DNA of 64,000 nt from Sipunculus nudus (lineage: Eukaryota; Annelida; Sipuncula; Golfingiida; Sipunculidae), in the NCBI GenBank assembly GCA_026874595.1, contig CM049322.1:7609900-7673899 (forward strand). The letters are read 5' to 3'. Positions 29,507 to 38,976 of the stretch are shown one piece after another (within the stretch, counting starts at the first letter, position 1; every line of letters begins with the position of its first letter). A model generated the notes under the pieces. It had not been told where the DNA came from. It did no database searches and saw only the letters and a program-made list of their open reading frames with translations. Position numbers and translations under genes: made by a program.

Positions 29507-31804
29507 TCATGCTGTTCCGCCTGTCAGTTCGGGAAGGCCAAAAACACGCATGTATTCGTGAATGCTGTCATGCAAGTGCATCGCGCAATCACATGCATAC
29601 CAACAAAGGCAACCTTGACACAGGTGTTTTTGCGGGATTTTGTTCCGGCAAAGACCCACGACATGCTTCACTCTCTTTTCATGGAGCGACAGCTCTGTTT
29701 CGTCTGTGTTCTCGTTCCAGCTCGATGAGGGTCCGTGGAAGTGTGTGTCTTCGAAATGACGCACGCACGTCGCTCTCTGAAGCGCTTGTGCGTTTTTTGC
29801 GTCGCAGGAACAGCAAACTGCGTTTTCGAAGCCTTCCCCGATGGTGTGGACAAGTTCGTAGCACGTTCTCTCACCATTGCATACCTGCACGACGCACAGC
29901 GATGCTTTCGATACGCAACCTTTTTTCTTCCCGGTGCATCTCGGCGTCCCTACCACGGCGGGAGGGTCTTTCGTAGATCCTGTGACTGTCACTGGACCGA
30001 ACCGCCCGGATGTGACGTAAGCCATCGGCACCCCGTGCCTGTCACCGGAACAGAGCATCATGTGGCGTTCGGCGTGCACGTACAGTTCACGCGAAACCCG
30101 TTTTGCCATCGCAGGCGGAGCAGGGGCTTCGTAAACCCTGTGCCATGACAAGGGCAGGGCTGTGACTGAGAACCCTCCGTAAGGAGTTCCCACCCGCAGG
30201 CTCGGTGTGTGCACGAAGCGGGGTTGACATTTCCCGCCCTTGTTCAGACGATCTACGTCAACGCAAACGCTGCGGGTGAACTCTGTTATGAATGGCTTCC
30301 GGACGCACTTGGCCTGGCACAGCGAGCACGCAACCTTCAAGAATGTTATGTATTCTAGTCCACCAGCCAACGTATCTGATATCGTGCTGTACATCTGCCA
30401 ACGGTACCTTTCCTGTATAAAGGAACGTAACACGAAACCTACAAGGTCTGCTTCTTGTGATTTGTTTTCTACATTGTTTGTTCCGACACTCATGACAGCC
30501 GGTCCCCTTCCGAGTGGTACAAACACGGTGCGTCGCAGCATTTTACTCATGTTCTTAATTTTATGGAGGACAACTGCATCCATGTGACCCGTTCGCTGCT
30601 GGGACAGCGCATGCGGTCGCTTTTCGCTACACGCCGTCTTGCAACGGTTTAGCCAATGTTTCATGATAGGCCCCATACCTGAGAACAGATCAGTCCTGGG
30701 GTCTGGACCCGCGTTCACAATGCAGCCATTTGGTAATGATACGGCTACCGCCCTGGCGGAAGTGGAGCGGCAAAGGTTTACACGGCTAAGGTGTTCAACT
30801 GCGTTCAACGAGGATACGTGTACCAAACTCGGAGCAACAGGTTCAGAACACGCCCGCTGCCACGTTTCCGAATTACCCTGGTCGCCGTTGCTTTCATCCG
30901 CTGGGGCAAACGTGGGCTGGGCAGAAGAACAAACCTCACGGAAAAATGAAATCCTGTTGCGTATGACTTCACCCAGGCAAGACGGTGTGGGCATCTCTGC
31001 GTGCTCCGTCACGCCCTGCTCGTCTGCTGCGTCTCCTGAGCCTTCCCCTTTTGTGGTTTGTATCAGGTTTTCGGACAGCGACAGGTACCATTGGCGTGCT
31101 GGGGCGGATGCGCCGCTTCCGAATTCGTATATACAGTTGATTATGGCCTCCTGTAGCTCTACATCTATTGACAGGCAATCGCTTAAACTTTCATGTAGGA
31201 AGACGCGTCTCAGACGACGCCTGTATTCTCTGGCCCGCGACAGGCAAGCGGCATGTGCGTCATCGTCCACGTCCGTGTCAAAGGGTATAACACGCAAACT
31301 GCACGCGCAGCACAGGTCATAAACCAAAGAAACGTCTTGCGCAAAACCCGATTCTCCCTGTCGATCAGTATCATTGGACCAGTTGTGACAGAACCACTTG
31401 TAAAACCGCAGTCCCAGATTGTAAGTATACAACCATGCAGTTGCATTAGGGCCTCCCGTCTCAAAGAAAGAACACAAGTCCGATAACCGGTCAACACCTT
31501 CGGGGTCAAACAGCAGTGGTTGTGCTACGCATCTTAACAGAAAAAACTCTTCTGTTGACAGATCACACTGCGTAATTTTGAAGGCAGCGAGACCTGAATC
31601 TCGGATCGCATGTTTTACGCTTTGTGTGAGAAATCCGTCCAGACCGGCCTTGTCCGCTGTTTGGTCGTGCGTGAGGAACATCGCCCGGCATAACCCCCGT
31701 AGAAATTGGGTGTGAGCGTGAATGACGGATTCGGTGGTGGTGGTCGAATCGCCTCCATCTCGAGAGCGCGTCGCTGATGGCGCGTGATACGATACAGACG
31801 ACAT
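29507..31804 (-). CDS. Unknown Cys-rich protein, 765 aa (possible UL32-like packaging protein)
   Basis: The 765-aa protein starts at an ATG (31804). It has several cysteine clusters toward the C-terminus: SLCQAKC near 500, CCSCDAKN near 675, and CQGCLCWYACDCAMHLH near 740. The UL32 family of herpesvirus DNA-packaging proteins is about this size and uses paired CxxC motifs, so this is a candidate, but I do not see enough for a firm call. No signal peptide or membrane segment is present. The middle has low-complexity acidic linkers (about 250-310). The next minus-strand gene ends 9 bp upstream, so the two probably share a transcript. Confidence 0.7.
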   Translation of the reverse strand: MSSVSYHAPSATRSRDGGDSTTTTESVIHAHTQFLRGLCRAMFLTHDQTADKAGLDGFLTQSVKHAIRDSGLAAFKITQCDLSTEEFFLLRCVAQPLLFDPEGVDRLSDLCSFFETGGPNATAWLYTYNLGLRFYKWFCHNWSNDTDRQGESGFAQDVSLVYDLCCACSLRVIPFDTDVDDDAHAACLSRAREYRRRLRRVFLHESLSDCLSIDVELQEAIINCIYEFGSGASAPARQWYLSLSENLIQTTKGEGSGDAADEQGVTEHAEMPTPSCLGEVIRNRISFFREVCSSAQPTFAPADESNGDQGNSETWQRACSEPVAPSLVHVSSLNAVEHLSRVNLCRSTSARAVAVSLPNGCIVNAGPDPRTDLFSGMGPIMKHWLNRCKTACSEKRPHALSQQRTGHMDAVVLHKIKNMSKMLRRTVFVPLGRGPAVMSVGTNNVENKSQEADLVGFVLRSFIQERYRWQMYSTISDTLAGGLEYITFLKVACSLCQAKCVRKPFITEFTRSVCVDVDRLNKGGKCQPRFVHTPSLRVGTPYGGFSVTALPLSWHRVYEAPAPPAMAKRVSRELYVHAERHMMLCSGDRHGVPMAYVTSGRFGPVTVTGSTKDPPAVVGTPRCTGKKKGCVSKASLCVVQVCNGERTCYELVHTIGEGFENAVCCSCDAKNAQALQRATCVRHFEDTHFHGPSSSWNENTDETELSLHEKRVKHVVGLCRNKIPQKHLCQGCLCWYACDCAMHLHDSIHEYMRVFGLPELTGGTA

Positions 31805-31813
31805 TCGCGATTT

Positions 31814-32686
31814 TTAAAACACGTGCGTTTTCATCCAAACGCAAAAGTCATTCCAAACAGGAGAGCTGTGAACATCTGTCACGCTGTCTTGTGCAGTAAA
31901 CGGCGTGCCGTGGATGCACGTGTGTATATCCCACAAGGCGGACTGGCTGTTACCACTGGCCACCGCCTTATATTGGGTGATGCTCCTCAGCCATCTTTCG
32001 GTCTGTCCAGTCGATACTGCAGGGCAGGAATCCTTTATGCAACGCTTCAGGTATCCAGATAGGTTTGGACGGGAGGGATCCCACAGGAATAATGGTGCTT
32101 TTCTTGTGATCATGCAGCGCATGTGTGCCCGCAGCTCATCTGATTCGGATCCTGTGTCAAGCAACCTTTCTGCGATGTGCACGCAGATGTTGTTTATGTT
32201 TTGTGCCCTTCGGCGCAAAAAGTTGACCCGTTTTTGTCTAAGCGTTGGCGCCTCCTTAGCGTCCGTCGGAGGGACAGGTAGCCGACGCAAAAATATGCCG
32301 CACATTCCGCACAGCCGCCCGATGGCTTTCAACAACAGGGTAGTGGCCAAGTAGCTGCCCGCCCGGAAACGGGCGTGCACCACGTTATTTGAACTTGAAC
32401 CACTCGTAACGTGGGCGTGCATGAACCTTTCCACAAAATGCAGCACCCATATTCCCAACGGTTTCAAATGCCGTGCGATCTTTGCCTTCCATTTATCCTC
32501 TATGTTCAAAAGCGACAGCCGTTGTGTCCAGAGGTCTGTTTTCCCACAGTCCCACCAGTCGCCCGACACCAAGAGGTCCTGTTCCTTTGCCGTCTTTGGT
32601 TTCATCGCATGGCTCAGGACGATGTCCTCCATTATCATATTGACCAACGGGGAAGCCCCCTCCTGCTTTTGTTCGATCGCATGCAT
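31814..32686 (-). CDS. Unknown protein, 290 aa, overlapping the next gene
   Basis: I do not recognise this protein. The start is an ATG at 32686, and its first 194 bp overlap the 3' end of the 32493-35081 gene in another frame on the same strand. It is basic overall, with KAKIARHLKPLG near 70 and RQKRVNFLRRRAQN near 150, and is helical-looking. There is a Cys/Met patch (LCGMCGIFLRRL) near 125. No membrane segment is convincing. The 9-bp gap to the downstream 765-aa gene suggests a common transcript. Confidence 0.65.
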   Translation of the reverse strand: MHAIEQKQEGASPLVNMIMEDIVLSHAMKPKTAKEQDLLVSGDWWDCGKTDLWTQRLSLLNIEDKWKAKIARHLKPLGIWVLHFVERFMHAHVTSGSSSNNVVHARFRAGSYLATTLLLKAIGRLCGMCGIFLRRLPVPPTDAKEAPTLRQKRVNFLRRRAQNINNICVHIAERLLDTGSESDELRAHMRCMITRKAPLFLWDPSRPNLSGYLKRCIKDSCPAVSTGQTERWLRSITQYKAVASGNSQSALWDIHTCIHGTPFTAQDSVTDVHSSPVWNDFCVWMKTHVF

Positions 32687-35081
32687 TACCCATACAGTCG
32701 GGTATGCATGTCGCTAACAGGTAGATCGCCGTCTTTCCTGAAAGGTGCAGACCCAGCCACCCGGCTATGCGTCGCACTTGTGCCGATGTCTGGATCCGGG
32801 CGTGCTCGCATCCTTTATCCCACAGCATGTTATCCGTTGTCGGCATATATGACCACAGGGAATCCCGTCGGGACACTGAATCGTCCCACTTCTCCCTGCA
32901 TTTTTCCAGCAACAAACGGAACGCTTGTTCTGGTTCTTCTCTGACGCAGGTTCGTTCAGACAGTGGCCATACCGCGCCTACGTAAACATCGCCCTCCTGA
33001 ATCCTCTGTCTGCTGTATGGGGTATCATCGGTGGAAAGCGACCCATTCTCGAAACAGTCTGCAGCGCTGAACCCCACCACGTCAGCAGCAGCCGTCAACA
33101 ACACCTTCAGGGCAATCTTGTCCTCCTTGCACATGTCGCCCATAAGCCGTATGTATACGTGGTGTTGTGGCAGCTCGGGGGACAGCAGGTTAAACAGGAC
33201 AACGTCTGCATCAGGCGGTTCATCCTTTCTCCGCTCCCGCAAACGCATCGATTGCCTCACGTGAGACTTCAAACGTGCGACACCCGTCCCTCTGCATCTC
33301 GACACATAGTTCACACACATGTACACGTACGCTGCCATGACCTTCCCCATTATATCGCACAACCACACAGGGGTCACACTGGTAGCCTCTTTGGGCCTTT
33401 CTACAGGCAAAGCTGTGTCGTCACTTGCAGACGTACTTGCCGACGTTGCCTCACCGGAAAAAGTCTCCTTTGCTGTGGCAGCATGTTGTGATATGTCTTC
33501 GTCCACGTCGCTGTCGTATTCCTCGAAGGTAACGCCGGGTTTACTCTGAACGAATGACGGATGGTCCACCCCATATGCTTTCGTTGTAGATTGGCTTTTG
33601 CTGTCTGCTGTAAGTTTCGGGAGCTGTGCCCGAGGGACTGCAACCAACCTGGCGACCCGCTCACAGTTGTACGCAGCAAGCTCCGAGGTGGTCAAACTTA
33701 GTTTTTCGGCTTTGTCAGCCCAGGCTGTGTCCAACCATGAAAGGTGTGGTAACTCTGTTTGTTTCTTCTGTCTACAGGTCGACGCGACCCATTTCTCTGT
33801 GCCGTGTAGGCTCGGTTGTGAACAAATACTTAAATTTCGTTTCTGTCTTTTTTCTAAATGCCGTAGTTGCGTGTCCTCGGATGGTACGCCTGTTTTGGCG
33901 GCGTCAGCGATCAAGCACAGAAGTTTGTTCATCCACTGGTGGCATTTAGCCCGCACGGTCGCAAATCGCTCCCGTCCCAAGAGGTTGTCCAAGTTGCGTG
34001 ATGTGTCAACGGCGCTTTTGTCCTCCCGATGTTTGTCTGCTGTCCAGACGCATACCCAGGCCGGAGCCAGTTCGAAATTATCCAGTTCGCAGAGGGCGTA
34101 AGACGTGGGTGTTAAGGCCTTCCACAGAACTGGGTGATCCTTCAGACGGTAGCTGTAACAGTCACACGTGTGTAGACTTTCGTCCGACGGGTCGGCATTA
34201 TTTTGCCAGCGTTTGTCAGACGCGTTGCACGATTTATGGTTTTTCCCGTTTTGTGGCAGTAGGTCAGCTAGTAGCAGCCTGTAACGTTTGCCTGAAAGAT
34301 GAACCGTCTCGTACGTCAGGACAGCTGCCCCCGCATCCCGCACTAAGTGTTCTTCATTTTCCCGCCATTGGTCACCTGCTTTGTGAAGATCGAGGGCTGT
34401 TGAGATATCCCCATCACCCTGGAATTCAACCGGTAGGGACTCTATGAAAGATGAACGGCAGTTCCCCCATGCACTGTCTGCGTCGCACGGGGCCAGCCCT
34501 GACTCTATGGCATTCGCGTCTTGGTTGAATCGGCGAACTCCCATATCCATGAAACCCGGTTGCATATGTCTTCCTTGAAATGCCCCTGTCAGGCCCTTCC
34601 AGTCGGCATGCACAGTGTGAAACAAGTAAGGGTCTGGTAACTTGATCAGTTGGCTCAAGTGCGCACCTAGTGACACCGACCCGTTCACCTTTGTGTCATT
34701 GGAAATGTAGCCCCTCCAAAACAAACTTTGGGTATCTGCCCGATACATCAAGAAACCCGTGTACAGGTGTATGATCGCCACTGGAGTCCATGTCGTAGGA
34801 TCAAACCCGAGGATGAACCCATTTTCACAAGGGCTAGTTTCAACAGACGTCCTTTCAACCCAAAGATCCCATGGTTTACGGCCGCGTTTTTTAAAATTCG
34901 TGCCACGCACTTGGAGCTTACGCTTCAATGATTCGGAAGGTGCATAGGGCACCAGACCTTCGTTCTTGCATGACACCCTACGGCAAAAGACAAAATGCTG
35001 ACAATCCATCGTTACATTTACTGCGTTCAAATATCCAGGAGCATTTGGACAGATACACTCATACGAACACTTCACGTACAT
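32493..35081 (-). CDS. Unknown membrane or secreted-type protein, 862 aa
   Basis: The first ATG is at 35081. The frame is open further upstream to 35129, where a hydrophobic stretch (VFIVFLLIFV) like a signal peptide is encoded without any ATG. A TATA box at 35129-35134 would place transcription start near 35104, so only the tail of this stretch would be transcribed. The first 50 residues hold several Cys (CSYECICPNAPG). There are a few N-x-S/T sites, an acidic linker near 530-570, and one possible transmembrane helix near 595-615 (IMGKVMAAYVYMCVNYV). This could be an envelope glycoprotein or a capsid/tegument protein. No family is recognised. Its 3' end overlaps the next gene by 194 bp. Confidence 0.7.
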   Translation of the reverse strand: MYVKCSYECICPNAPGYLNAVNVTMDCQHFVFCRRVSCKNEGLVPYAPSESLKRKLQVRGTNFKKRGRKPWDLWVERTSVETSPCENGFILGFDPTTWTPVAIIHLYTGFLMYRADTQSLFWRGYISNDTKVNGSVSLGAHLSQLIKLPDPYLFHTVHADWKGLTGAFQGRHMQPGFMDMGVRRFNQDANAIESGLAPCDADSAWGNCRSSFIESLPVEFQGDGDISTALDLHKAGDQWRENEEHLVRDAGAAVLTYETVHLSGKRYRLLLADLLPQNGKNHKSCNASDKRWQNNADPSDESLHTCDCYSYRLKDHPVLWKALTPTSYALCELDNFELAPAWVCVWTADKHREDKSAVDTSRNLDNLLGRERFATVRAKCHQWMNKLLCLIADAAKTGVPSEDTQLRHLEKRQKRNLSICSQPSLHGTEKWVASTCRQKKQTELPHLSWLDTAWADKAEKLSLTTSELAAYNCERVARLVAVPRAQLPKLTADSKSQSTTKAYGVDHPSFVQSKPGVTFEEYDSDVDEDISQHAATAKETFSGEATSASTSASDDTALPVERPKEATSVTPVWLCDIMGKVMAAYVYMCVNYVSRCRGTGVARLKSHVRQSMRLRERRKDEPPDADVVLFNLLSPELPQHHVYIRLMGDMCKEDKIALKVLLTAAADVVGFSAADCFENGSLSTDDTPYSRQRIQEGDVYVGAVWPLSERTCVREEPEQAFRLLLEKCREKWDDSVSRRDSLWSYMPTTDNMLWDKGCEHARIQTSAQVRRIAGWLGLHLSGKTAIYLLATCIPDCMGNACDRTKAGGGFPVGQYDNGGHRPEPCDETKDGKGTGPLGVGRLVGLWENRPLDTTAVAFEHRG

Positions 35082-35128
35082 CACAAATATCAACAAAAAC
35101 ACAATAAAGACGGTTATGGATACGACGG

Positions 35129-35134
35129 TTTATA
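35129..35134 (-). promoter_or_regulatory. TATA box for the 32493-35081 gene
   Basis: TATAAA on the minus strand lies 48 bp upstream of the first ATG (35081) and about 27 bp upstream of a GTG in the same frame. Confidence 0.5.
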
Positions 35135-35184
35135 CGATATGTAACAAACATGCAGTAAATACGCGCCCGGGCTAACCGGAGCTG

Positions 35185-35236
35185 TACATAAACCTGTTTT
35201 ATTTCATATCTACATAAACCTGTTTTATTTCATATA
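35185..35236 (-). repeat. 26-bp tandem duplication carrying two polyadenylation signals
   Basis: Two adjacent 26-bp copies of a TACATAAACC...TTTCATAT sequence each contain TTTATT (AATAAA on minus). They lie downstream of the minus-strand IAP gene at 35359-35946, so that gene has a duplicated polyadenylation signal. Confidence 0.75.
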
Positions 35237-35358
35237 CAGTAATACACAATATCCACAGGGGCCGTTATACGAACTGTTCTAGAATATACGACTGATAATA
35301 CACATGGTCCGTGGGTAATAAAGTCCGCGCGCCAGTACAACAATGTTTTAGTCGATAC

Positions 35359-35946
35359 TCAACATAAATATATACGTATCTTGTTTGATGCGCGCACATT
35401 GCATTGGGGGCAAACCTGAAGCTGAGCAGAGCATGTGTTGCACACCAGCAGGTGATTGCAAGGCAAGAAGACGACACTCACTTCCTCTGCAAAACACACC
35501 TTGCACAAACACCTGTCCTCGTTTTGTCCTTCGTCTTGTATTGGGGTTTGACGTCTTGTTTGTTGATCGGTAGTTTTGGGTGACGCCAAGACGTTTTCAT
35601 GCGAGGTTACGCTTAGGCGTGCATCCAGGAAAGAGCATCCATGTGTCCGTTTGGCATGCTCTACCCACGGGTCGTGTTCTGGCAACCACTGGTCAAGAAG
35701 GACACCGCATTGGAAACACTTAACCTTGTCTGCGCTGCCCGTGTAATACAAGCCAGCTTCTGCCAGCCTGGCAGGCTTTTGTATGTCGCGTACAGGCCAG
35801 TTCGGTAAAAACGACGCCAGGCGATCTATGTACTGTTGCATAGAAGGCTGAGTTAAATAGACGGTGGGTAATACCTCCTGTCCTACAACCTCAGTTAACG
35901 TTGTTACCTTTCTCATGGCGGGCACGGAGAGAGATATGTCAGACAT
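35359..35946 (-). CDS. Inhibitor of apoptosis, one BIR plus RING, 195 aa
   Basis: The protein starts at an ATG (35946). A BIR domain spans about residues 42-110, with the zinc ligands in VKCFQCGVLL, DPWVEHAK and THGCSFL, and the typical AGLYYTG core. A C3HC4 RING follows at about 147-182 (CKVCFAEE, FLPCNHLLVC, CPQC). IAPs bind caspases or IAP-binding-motif partners through BIR domains and act as E3 ubiquitin ligases through the RING. In infection they would block cell death in the cytosol. Malacoherpesviruses are known to carry several such genes. This is the shortest of three IAP genes in the cluster. Its 26-bp repeat downstream holds duplicate poly(A) signals. Confidence 0.92.
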   Translation of the reverse strand: MSDISLSVPAMRKVTTLTEVVGQEVLPTVYLTQPSMQQYIDRLASFLPNWPVRDIQKPARLAEAGLYYTGSADKVKCFQCGVLLDQWLPEHDPWVEHAKRTHGCSFLDARLSVTSHENVLASPKTTDQQTRRQTPIQDEGQNEDRCLCKVCFAEEVSVVFLPCNHLLVCNTCSAQLQVCPQCNVRASNKIRIYLC

Positions 35947-36263
35947 GTTAACGGATGGTCGAGTACAGACTGCAGTGCAGTCCCTGGAGCGCGGCTATAT
36001 ATGGAAGACGTGGGGAATATGTGTTGTGCAACACGGCAGACCACGTGCCTTTATGCTAAGCGATCTACGTGGTGTAACGGGGGCTATACATGATACATAC
36101 ACACCACTAACTGTATATGGCAAATATGTATGTATCAGAAATGAAGCGGTAGCAGTAACAACACTTAGGGGGAGAGTCAAATATTGTACCTCTTTTCACA
36201 CTGCGTGTCGGTGTAGTATACGCACGAATCGTTATTTACCATCATATGACCCTTGTGTGTCAT

Positions 36264-38351
36264 TCACATAAATGTTTTCACTGTGGCTTTAATGAGTTCA
36301 CGACAAATGGGACATTTTTGCAGCTGCAGGGAACAGTCAAGGCAACAGACCAAATGGCTGCATGGTAAGAAGACGATGTTAACCTCGCTCGTCAGACAGA
36401 CTTTGCACTTCGTCTTGTCGCGGAGTGCCTGTATTTCTGCGGAAAGTGTATCACGGCGTTCTTTGTCATCAGCCGTTTCCCCGGCGCTACTACCTGTCGG
36501 CTGTGGGGCCTTTTCGCTTTCTTTGTCATCTGCTGTTTCCCCGGCGCTACCAGGTGTCGGCTGTGGGACCTGTTCGCTTTTCTTATTTTGCTTCTTCTTC
36601 TGTGTCTTCTTTTTCTTACGTTTCTTAGAGCTATCAGAACATTTCTCTGTTTTCTGGGTGCTCGTTCCTGTTGCCTCCTCACCCTGGCTTGTTCCACACT
36701 CGCCGTTCTTGCACGCTGAGGCTGCAACAGAGGTAGAAGCATTTTCCGGTTCGTTTTCATCCTCCGAATCAATCTCTGTATGTGCAATGTTTGCATATGT
36801 GACTGTTTTTTCAAAACGGCTTTGAGTCACTTCAAACTTTTTTACAGCATCCATCAGTTCATTGATGTCAACACATGCCCGTCCCTTTAGTCGCATAGCA
36901 CCCTTAATGCTATCCCTTGTAAAGCCCATTTCAAGTGCCTCTTTAACCATTGGTGTAGTCATAAAAGAAGCAACAACGTCAGAAATATCAGTTCGTGAAC
37001 GGTTCTCACCCGCCTGTTCAGACTGGTCTATCATACCGTTGATGGCATTCTGGACCTCCGGTATGTGTCTGCATGCATTCAGGAACTCACAGCGGGGGAA
37101 CCAACGTGCGTGTTCGGTCCAAGGATTATCGTCTGCATCCCAATTACAAAGTCCACCTCCGCACATAAAACAGCGTACACGGTCGTCCTGGCCTATGTAA
37201 AAGAAGCCCGCTTGACAGAGTCTGGCGACAGGTTGAATTGACGACGCCTGCCACAGTCTGAATGACCTGAACCGGATCGCTACGTCAGCGTATTGTGGAT
37301 GTGCCGCGTGGTGCATCATCGTTCTGATGCTTGCCGCGTCACACATCTCATCAGGTGCCTGAAAAACAGAACAGACTTTATTGTCGTAACGTGCAATGAC
37401 GTCCACATGATCATATGTCCGTTTCAGTTAAACGCACATGTTACCCATACGTTTCTCACAACAGCAAAACACCCCGCAAACCTTTACATGCGCTGTAATC
37501 TATGATCAAATGTATAACAATTTGACAGTTTCGCTATGTATGTATCAGCTCTATAACGTGATTGCAAACATTTAACTTACCCCAGGGGTCTCTGGAATAT
37601 TGGACGTGCTGACACTGGTTCTCTGCAAAGATAGGTTCTGCATATCCTGGCTCAATGTCGACATGCCCGGTGTAGAATTTGACGGTGTTAGAGCCCGAGG
37701 TTTTTCCCTACCCGTTTCTGCTTCCCGAGGTTTATCCTGACCTGTATTGAATGCAGCGGGCATGCTGGACGGGCCAGCAGCAGCTTGAACATGGGACTGT
37801 GGAGAACGCCCTTCATTGTTGGGTTGCAATGAAGTTAAAGTTTCCTTCACAGCAATCTTCAGTTGTGGCACTTTACATTTTGCTCCAGTGTTGCCAAAGA
37901 AGGTGAATATAAACGGTAAGGGCACATTGTTTGTGTTAGATGTAGCGCTACCACTTGCTCCACCTGTTGTCTCAGAGGCAGTCTGTCTCAGTAATGTGAC
38001 CTTGCGTTCTTCTTCGCGTATTCTGTCCAACGAAAACACTTCATTTTCAGCGACCATAGGAACATTTCCAATGTCGATTCCTAAAATGAACTGGCACCCA
38101 GGAGCGTGTCTCTCGTGTTCGGACAACGGGAGGTCCGTTTCCACCCAACGTTTCAGACGAATGTCACAAACAAAGCACTTTACCTCATCTTCACGCCCTG
38201 TATAATAGAACCCGACTTTTGCCAGAGCTGTCGGAAATGCTGGGTTTCCTTTCGGCCACGTTTTGTATGACACCAGCCGGTTGATCTCATATCTGTAATG
38301 TTCACGGTCACTGACAATCTCTCCCGTCAAGTTATTATATATAGTTACCAT
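36264..38351 (-). CDS. Spliced inhibitor of apoptosis, two BIR, UBA and RING (two exons)
   Basis: Two frames are best read as one gene. Exon 1 is 38351-37581 (ATG start) and encodes BIR1 (about residues 25-95) and a Ser/Thr/Pro-rich linker. Exon 2 is 37358-36264 and encodes BIR2, a UBA-like segment (KEALEMGFTRDSIKGAM), a Lys-rich patch, a duplicated 20-residue acidic repeat and a C3HC4 RING. The exon 2 frame has no ATG upstream of its BIR, only a GTG at 37406. Exon 1 ends at a strong donor (GTAAGT), exon 2 begins after TTTTTCAG, and both boundaries are in phase 0. The product would be about 621 aa, with the BIR-UBA-RING layout of cellular cIAP/XIAP-type proteins. It is expected to inhibit apoptosis and act as an E3 ligase. 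The preserved intron suggests capture of host genomic DNA rather than cDNA. Confidence 0.85.
36459..36580 (-). repeat. 60-bp in-frame tandem duplication in the spliced IAP
   Basis: Two 60-bp copies encode the sequence GETADDKE with a flanking PQPT block, between the Lys-rich patch and the RING. They differ at several sites, so the duplication is not brand new. Confidence 0.75.
37359..37580 (-). other. Predicted 222-bp intron of the IAP gene
   Basis: On the minus strand it begins GTAAGT at 37580 and ends TTTTTCAG at 37359, with a pyrimidine-rich 3' end. Both junctions fall between codons. Confidence 0.8.
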
Positions 38352-38976
38352 ATTGGACAGACAACCTGTGGTGTATATAAGTTCCAGACGAGCTCAGCAG
38401 CACGATAGTCATATGGAATCAATTGTAGAGCCCTGTGCCAAATAACAGTCACTCCGTTTATTAATGACAGGATGCTGACTTATGATGCCGAAACTGAACA
38501 GTCGACGTCCGCGGCGGTTATGCTGAACATTCTGTTGTGCTGAGCTTATATAGCAAGAAAGCAGACATGACGTCAAACATAGGAAATTCCACAACACGCA
38601 CAAACAACGTTTTGTAAAACATGTTTAATGGCAGGGGTAACGTGACTCACAAACACATATATCAAATAACTACGTAAACACCAAAAAAACTCCCTGCTGG
38701 TGTGCGTCATAACCGAAACATACGACCAACGACGTTTTATACATTGTTTCCATAAACCACGTTTAAGTAGCAGGGTATCCGGTACGTGATTAGCAGTCAT
38801 ATCCTCTTACAAAGACATCACGTCCTTGACACTCGTATGAGCGAGTATGGTTTGTTTTACATACAGAGGTGTACATATGATGATGACACTGATATGTTAA
38901 CACTTAACATATATTAGTATATTCCTAATTTCGTGAAAGTTAACGGTCACTGTACTATTCACATGGTTCGATAGGT
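38352..38976. other. Gene-free gap between IAP genes
   Basis: No credible gene is seen in these 625 bp. A TATATA motif lies on minus near 38371-38377, close to the ATG of the spliced IAP. Otherwise the gap is AT-rich with scattered polyadenylation-like hexamers. The minus-strand frames of 64 and 75 aa here have no recognisable features. Confidence 0.5.

Noticed and set aside
35864-36271. Plus-strand frame of 135 aa between the IAP genes
   Set aside because: It opens with GTG, its first ATG is at 35915, it overlaps the IAP N-terminus antisense and has no recognisable feature.
37404-37406. Independent start for the 380-aa BIR-UBA-RING frame
   Set aside because: The codon is GTG, preceded by no ATG in frame, while a strong splice acceptor lies a few codons downstream and joins in phase with exon 1.
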